From SW-9-67-25 sp964623735 (GTDB lineage: Archaea > Halobacteriota > Halobacteria > Halobacteriales > Haloarculaceae): a DNA stretch of 7,107 nt. A program made the translations under genes and the position numbers. Below the pieces are notes generated by a model that ran no database searches, was not told where the DNA came from, and saw nothing but the letters and a program-made list of their open reading frames with translations. How positions within the stretch are numbered: position 1 is the stretch's first letter; the number at the start of each line of letters is the position of its first letter. Of the stretch, positions 5,611 to 7,107 are shown one piece after another. The stretch covers positions 1-7,107 of the forward strand of contig CAZUVE010000140.1 in the NCBI GenBank assembly GCA_964623735.1, given 5' to 3'.

Positions 5611-5697
5611 GTACAAAAAGGTCACACTGCCGGCCACGGCCGCGCGAGGCTGTTTGCCCCCGGTCGAAGTTGCTCGCGGGCGGACAGCCGGCAGTGT
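5611..5697 (-). terminator. Hairpin plus T-tract after the lipoprotein gene
   Basis: The arms ACACTGCCGGC (5624-5634) and GCCGGCAGTGT (5687-5697) are an exact 11-bp inverted repeat with a 52-base loop. On the minus strand the stem begins at the lipoprotein stop codon and is followed four bases later by TTTTT (5619-5615). Archaeal termination depends mainly on T-tracts, so the T-run is the stronger evidence; the long loop makes the hairpin role uncertain. Confidence 0.45.
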
Positions 5698-6197
5698 CAG
5701 CCGCCGCGGTCGGCACTCGTGACCGCCCTCCCGCCGTGGCTCACCTCAACCGTCCCGGGCGGGCCGTCCGAGACCGTCACGCGGGCGCGGTAGTCGATCT
5801 CGACGATTGTCTCCGTGCACACCTCGCCGGCGTCCTCGCGGTCGGTCGTCCCGACGACAACGCGTAACGTGTCCGTCCCGGGGTCGTACTCGGCCGCGTC
5901 GAGGGTGGCGGTCTTGCACCCGTTCTCGCCCCAGATGGTCCCCTCCACGACGACGGCTTCGGACCCGAAGGAGACGTCGGCGTCGTCGACCTGCTGGCCG
6001 CTGTCGACGCTCTCGACGGTCAGTGTCGCCGCCCCGACGACCGACCCTGCCGGCGTGTCCGGCGCCGGTGTCGGCGATTGCGCTGGCGCCGGTGTCGGAG
6101 TCGGCGAGGCGGTGCCGTTACCGGCGTCCCCGGCACAACCCGCGACCCCGAGGGTGCACGCCACGCCGGTTCGCCGGAGAAGCGTACGTCGGTGCAC
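5697..6197 (-). CDS. Small Tat-exported lipoprotein, function unknown
   Basis: The 166-residue protein starts at GTG 6197. The N-terminus MHRRTLLRRTG has twin arginines (R3-R4-T-L-L-R) as in Tat signals, followed by a short hydrophobic stretch and a lipobox VAGC, with Cys21 as the lipidation site. Haloarchaeal lipoproteins usually combine these two features, so it should be anchored on the outer face of the membrane. Next comes a Ser/Thr/Pro/Ala-rich spacer (about 30-50), likely extended and perhaps glycosylated, then a beta-rich domain (about 55-160). Cys94 (in ENGCKTATL) and Cys127 (in EVCTETIVEIDY) could form a disulfide. I recall similar uncharacterised haloarchaeal proteins but know no function. 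It stands alone, with its own promoter and a terminator candidate directly behind the stop codon. Confidence 0.85.
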   Translation of the reverse strand: MHRRTLLRRTGVACTLGVAGCAGDAGNGTASPTPTPAPAQSPTPAPDTPAGSVVGAATLTVESVDSGQQVDDADVSFGSEAVVVEGTIWGENGCKTATLDAAEYDPGTDTLRVVVGTTDREDAGEVCTETIVEIDYRARVTVSDGPPGTVEVSHGGRAVTSADRGG

Positions 6198-6215
6198 GTC
6201 CTTTGTACGGGTGGC

Positions 6216-6224
6216 GATTAAAAA
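6216..6224 (-). promoter_or_regulatory. TATA-like box of the lipoprotein gene
   Basis: On the minus strand this reads TTTTTAATC, the most A/T-rich spot in the intergenic gap, 20-27 bases before the GTG start at 6197. It fits a leaderless transcript. A short palindrome GTTCC-G-GGAAC (6228-6238) lies directly upstream, where a BRE or activator site would be. Confidence 0.55.
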
Positions 6225-6324
6225 CCAGTTCCGGGAACCAGGGATTTGCTGTTGCTGGCCGTGGTGAACGTTCGACTCCGGCGGGTGTCAGGGTCGTTCG
6301 CAGGCGTATCGCCGGCAGTACGAG

Positions 6325-6945
6325 TCACCGCCGGACAGACCAGGAGCCGTCCTCCTCTGCCTCGAGGACGGCGTCGAACAGTCCGGTCAGTGTGGCCAGC
6401 GTCTGCTGGTCGTGGGCGTCGGGGTCGATGTGGTAGTGGCCGACCCCGCCGACGGTCTTGACGCGGCCGGTGACGACGTGGAGAAAGCGAAACGTGCGCT
6501 GGAGGTCGGCGTACTGGAGCAGCGTCGTGAGGTTGTTGAAACAGAGGGTGATCGCCTCGTCGTCGCCGGCGGCGTTGTTCATCCCCGAGAGGAGTTCGCT
6601 CAGTTCGATCCCCACGCCCGTGAGGTCGGCGGGGTTCTCGACGGCGCGGGCGGTCCAGTTCGGGTCCCCGGGGTCGGCTTCGCTCTCCCCGACAGCGACG
6701 ACCCCGCCCCGGGTCGGCGGAGCGCCGGTCCCGTCCAGCCAGCGGTCGACGAACTCTTCGGGCGTTTCCGTGTACGCAACAGAGAGAACGTTCGTCTGCT
6801 CTGGCGGGGACTGCGCGAGCAGGTGAGTACAGGCGTCTGTCCCCCGTTCCCCCAGGGAGGGGGCGAGGAGCAGGACGTTCGACGCGTCTCCCATGTCGGG
6901 ATAGTCGGGTAGACTCCCGTCGCTCGGTTCGACCCGCTCGGCCAT
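6325..6945 (-). CDS. DUF7504-like haloarchaeal RecA/KaiC-fold-type protein
   Basis: The product has 206 residues. The N-terminus PSDGSLPDYPDMGDASNVLLLAPSLG (7-32), the VVAVGES strand (82-88), the ITLCFNNLTTLLQYADLQRTFRFLHVVTGRVK segment (132-163) and GHYHIDPDAHD (169-179) resemble a haloarchaeal family that I recall as DUF7504, often annotated as RecA- or KaiC-like. At the P-loop position it has APSLGERGTDAC (28-39), which lacks the GxxxxGK[ST] Walker A, so ATP hydrolysis is unlikely. Relatives are thought to be regulatory or signalling proteins; no function can be stated. I chose ATG 6945 over GTG 6951 because a TATA-like box sits exactly 27 bases upstream and family members begin in this way. 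It is divergent from the tRNA gene. The family assignment is from memory. Confidence 0.82.
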   Translation of the reverse strand: MAERVEPSDGSLPDYPDMGDASNVLLLAPSLGERGTDACTHLLAQSPPEQTNVLSVAYTETPEEFVDRWLDGTGAPPTRGGVVAVGESEADPGDPNWTARAVENPADLTGVGIELSELLSGMNNAAGDDEAITLCFNNLTTLLQYADLQRTFRFLHVVTGRVKTVGGVGHYHIDPDAHDQQTLATLTGLFDAVLEAEEDGSWSVRR

Positions 6946-6967
6946 ACCCACACCAGGGCGTCGGGGC

Positions 6968-6976
6968 GTATAAGAA
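6968..6976 (-). promoter_or_regulatory. TATA-like box of the DUF7504-like gene
   Basis: On the minus strand this reads TTCTTATAC, centred 27 bases before ATG 6945. The spacing matches a leaderless transcript and decides the start codon. Confidence 0.6.
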
Positions 6977-6999
6977 TGCTGATTACCCGACCCCGGAAC

Positions 7000-7014
7000 C
7001 GAAATCCCTTTTAC
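7000..7014 (+). promoter_or_regulatory. tRNA-Arg promoter (BRE plus TATA-like box)
   Basis: A purine-rich CGAAAT (7000-7005), as in a BRE, precedes the TATA-like TTTTAC (7009-7014). The box centre is about 27 bases before the mature tRNA 5' end at 7039, so transcription should start at or just before it. Confidence 0.55.
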
Positions 7015-7038
7015 CGACAGTGCGCTACTCCAGCGCGT

Positions 7039-7107
7039 GTCCGGGTAGGGTAGTGGACTATCCTCCTGGCTTGCGGAGCCAGGGACCGGCGTTCAAATCG
7101 CCGTCCG
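7039..7107 (+). tRNA. tRNA-Arg (anticodon GCG), 3' end beyond window
   Basis: A nearly whole cloverleaf is visible without an intron. The 5' acceptor strand is GTCCGGG, followed by T8-A9, a D arm with the GG of the D loop, an anticodon stem CTGGC/GCCAG enclosing TTGCGGA (anticodon GCG, arginine codons CGC and CGU), a 4-base variable region, and a T arm CGGCG-TTCAAAT-CGCCG. The first four bases of the 3' acceptor strand (TCCG) pair with positions 4-7, including one G-U. The last three acceptor bases and the discriminator lie outside the window. CGN arginine codons are heavily used in this GC-rich genome, so this tRNA is likely in high demand. Confidence 0.93.

Noticed and set aside
5459..5716. 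85-residue minus-strand frame between the lipoprotein and RPA genes
   Set aside because: It overlaps the ends of both flanking genes, is Arg/Thr/Gly low complexity, and crosses the terminator candidate and RPA promoter.
1..7107. CRISPR array, transposase, integrase or phage genes
   Set aside because: No regularly spaced direct repeats and no frame with such domains. The only possible mobile trace is the 106-bp TIR element.

Overview
The window looks like part of a haloarchaeal (class Halobacteria) chromosome. It is very GC-rich, and the encoded proteins are acidic and lysine-poor. Almost every gene has an A/T-rich TATA-like box about 24-31 bases before its start codon with no convincing Shine-Dalgarno site, the arrangement expected for leaderless archaeal transcripts. 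The gene content also fits: a fused-doublet histone, a multi-OB-fold RPA, a Tat-lipoprotein and a DUF7504-like protein.

Layout. Positions 1-331 (minus) hold the N-terminus of a LOV/PAS photosensor with the flavin-reactive cysteine, cut by the window edge. Positions 487-1668 (plus) encode a zinc-ribbon threonine-synthase-like protein whose PLP-binding lysine is replaced by valine. Between it and the next, convergent gene (1669-1887) lie two inverted-repeat structures. One is a 106-bp unit with perfect 14-bp terminal inverted repeats, a MITE-like candidate, starting one base after the stop codon.

Positions 1888-5472 (minus) form a chromatin and single-stranded-DNA cluster, in transcription order: rpa2-like RPA, doublet histone, histone-deacetylase-family hydrolase, membrane-anchored J-domain protein. 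The histone stop and deacetylase start share ATGA (4-nt overlap). RPA, histone and the J-domain gene each have their own TATA-like box. From memory, the RPA-histone-deacetylase order resembles Haloferax volcanii HVO_0519/0520/0522.

Upstream lie a 224-bp intergenic stretch with a minus-strand hairpin plus T-tract terminator candidate, a small Tat/lipobox lipoprotein (5697-6197, minus), and a DUF7504-like protein (6325-6945, minus). The last is divergent from a tRNA-Arg(GCG) gene that runs off the right edge (7039-7107, plus).

I see no CRISPR array, transposase or phage gene. The most unusual signals are the lysine-less threonine-synthase paralogue, the TIR-bounded element behind it, and the translationally coupled histone/deacetylase pair in which the histone has only three lysines. 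No stretch over 300 bases lacks a gene.
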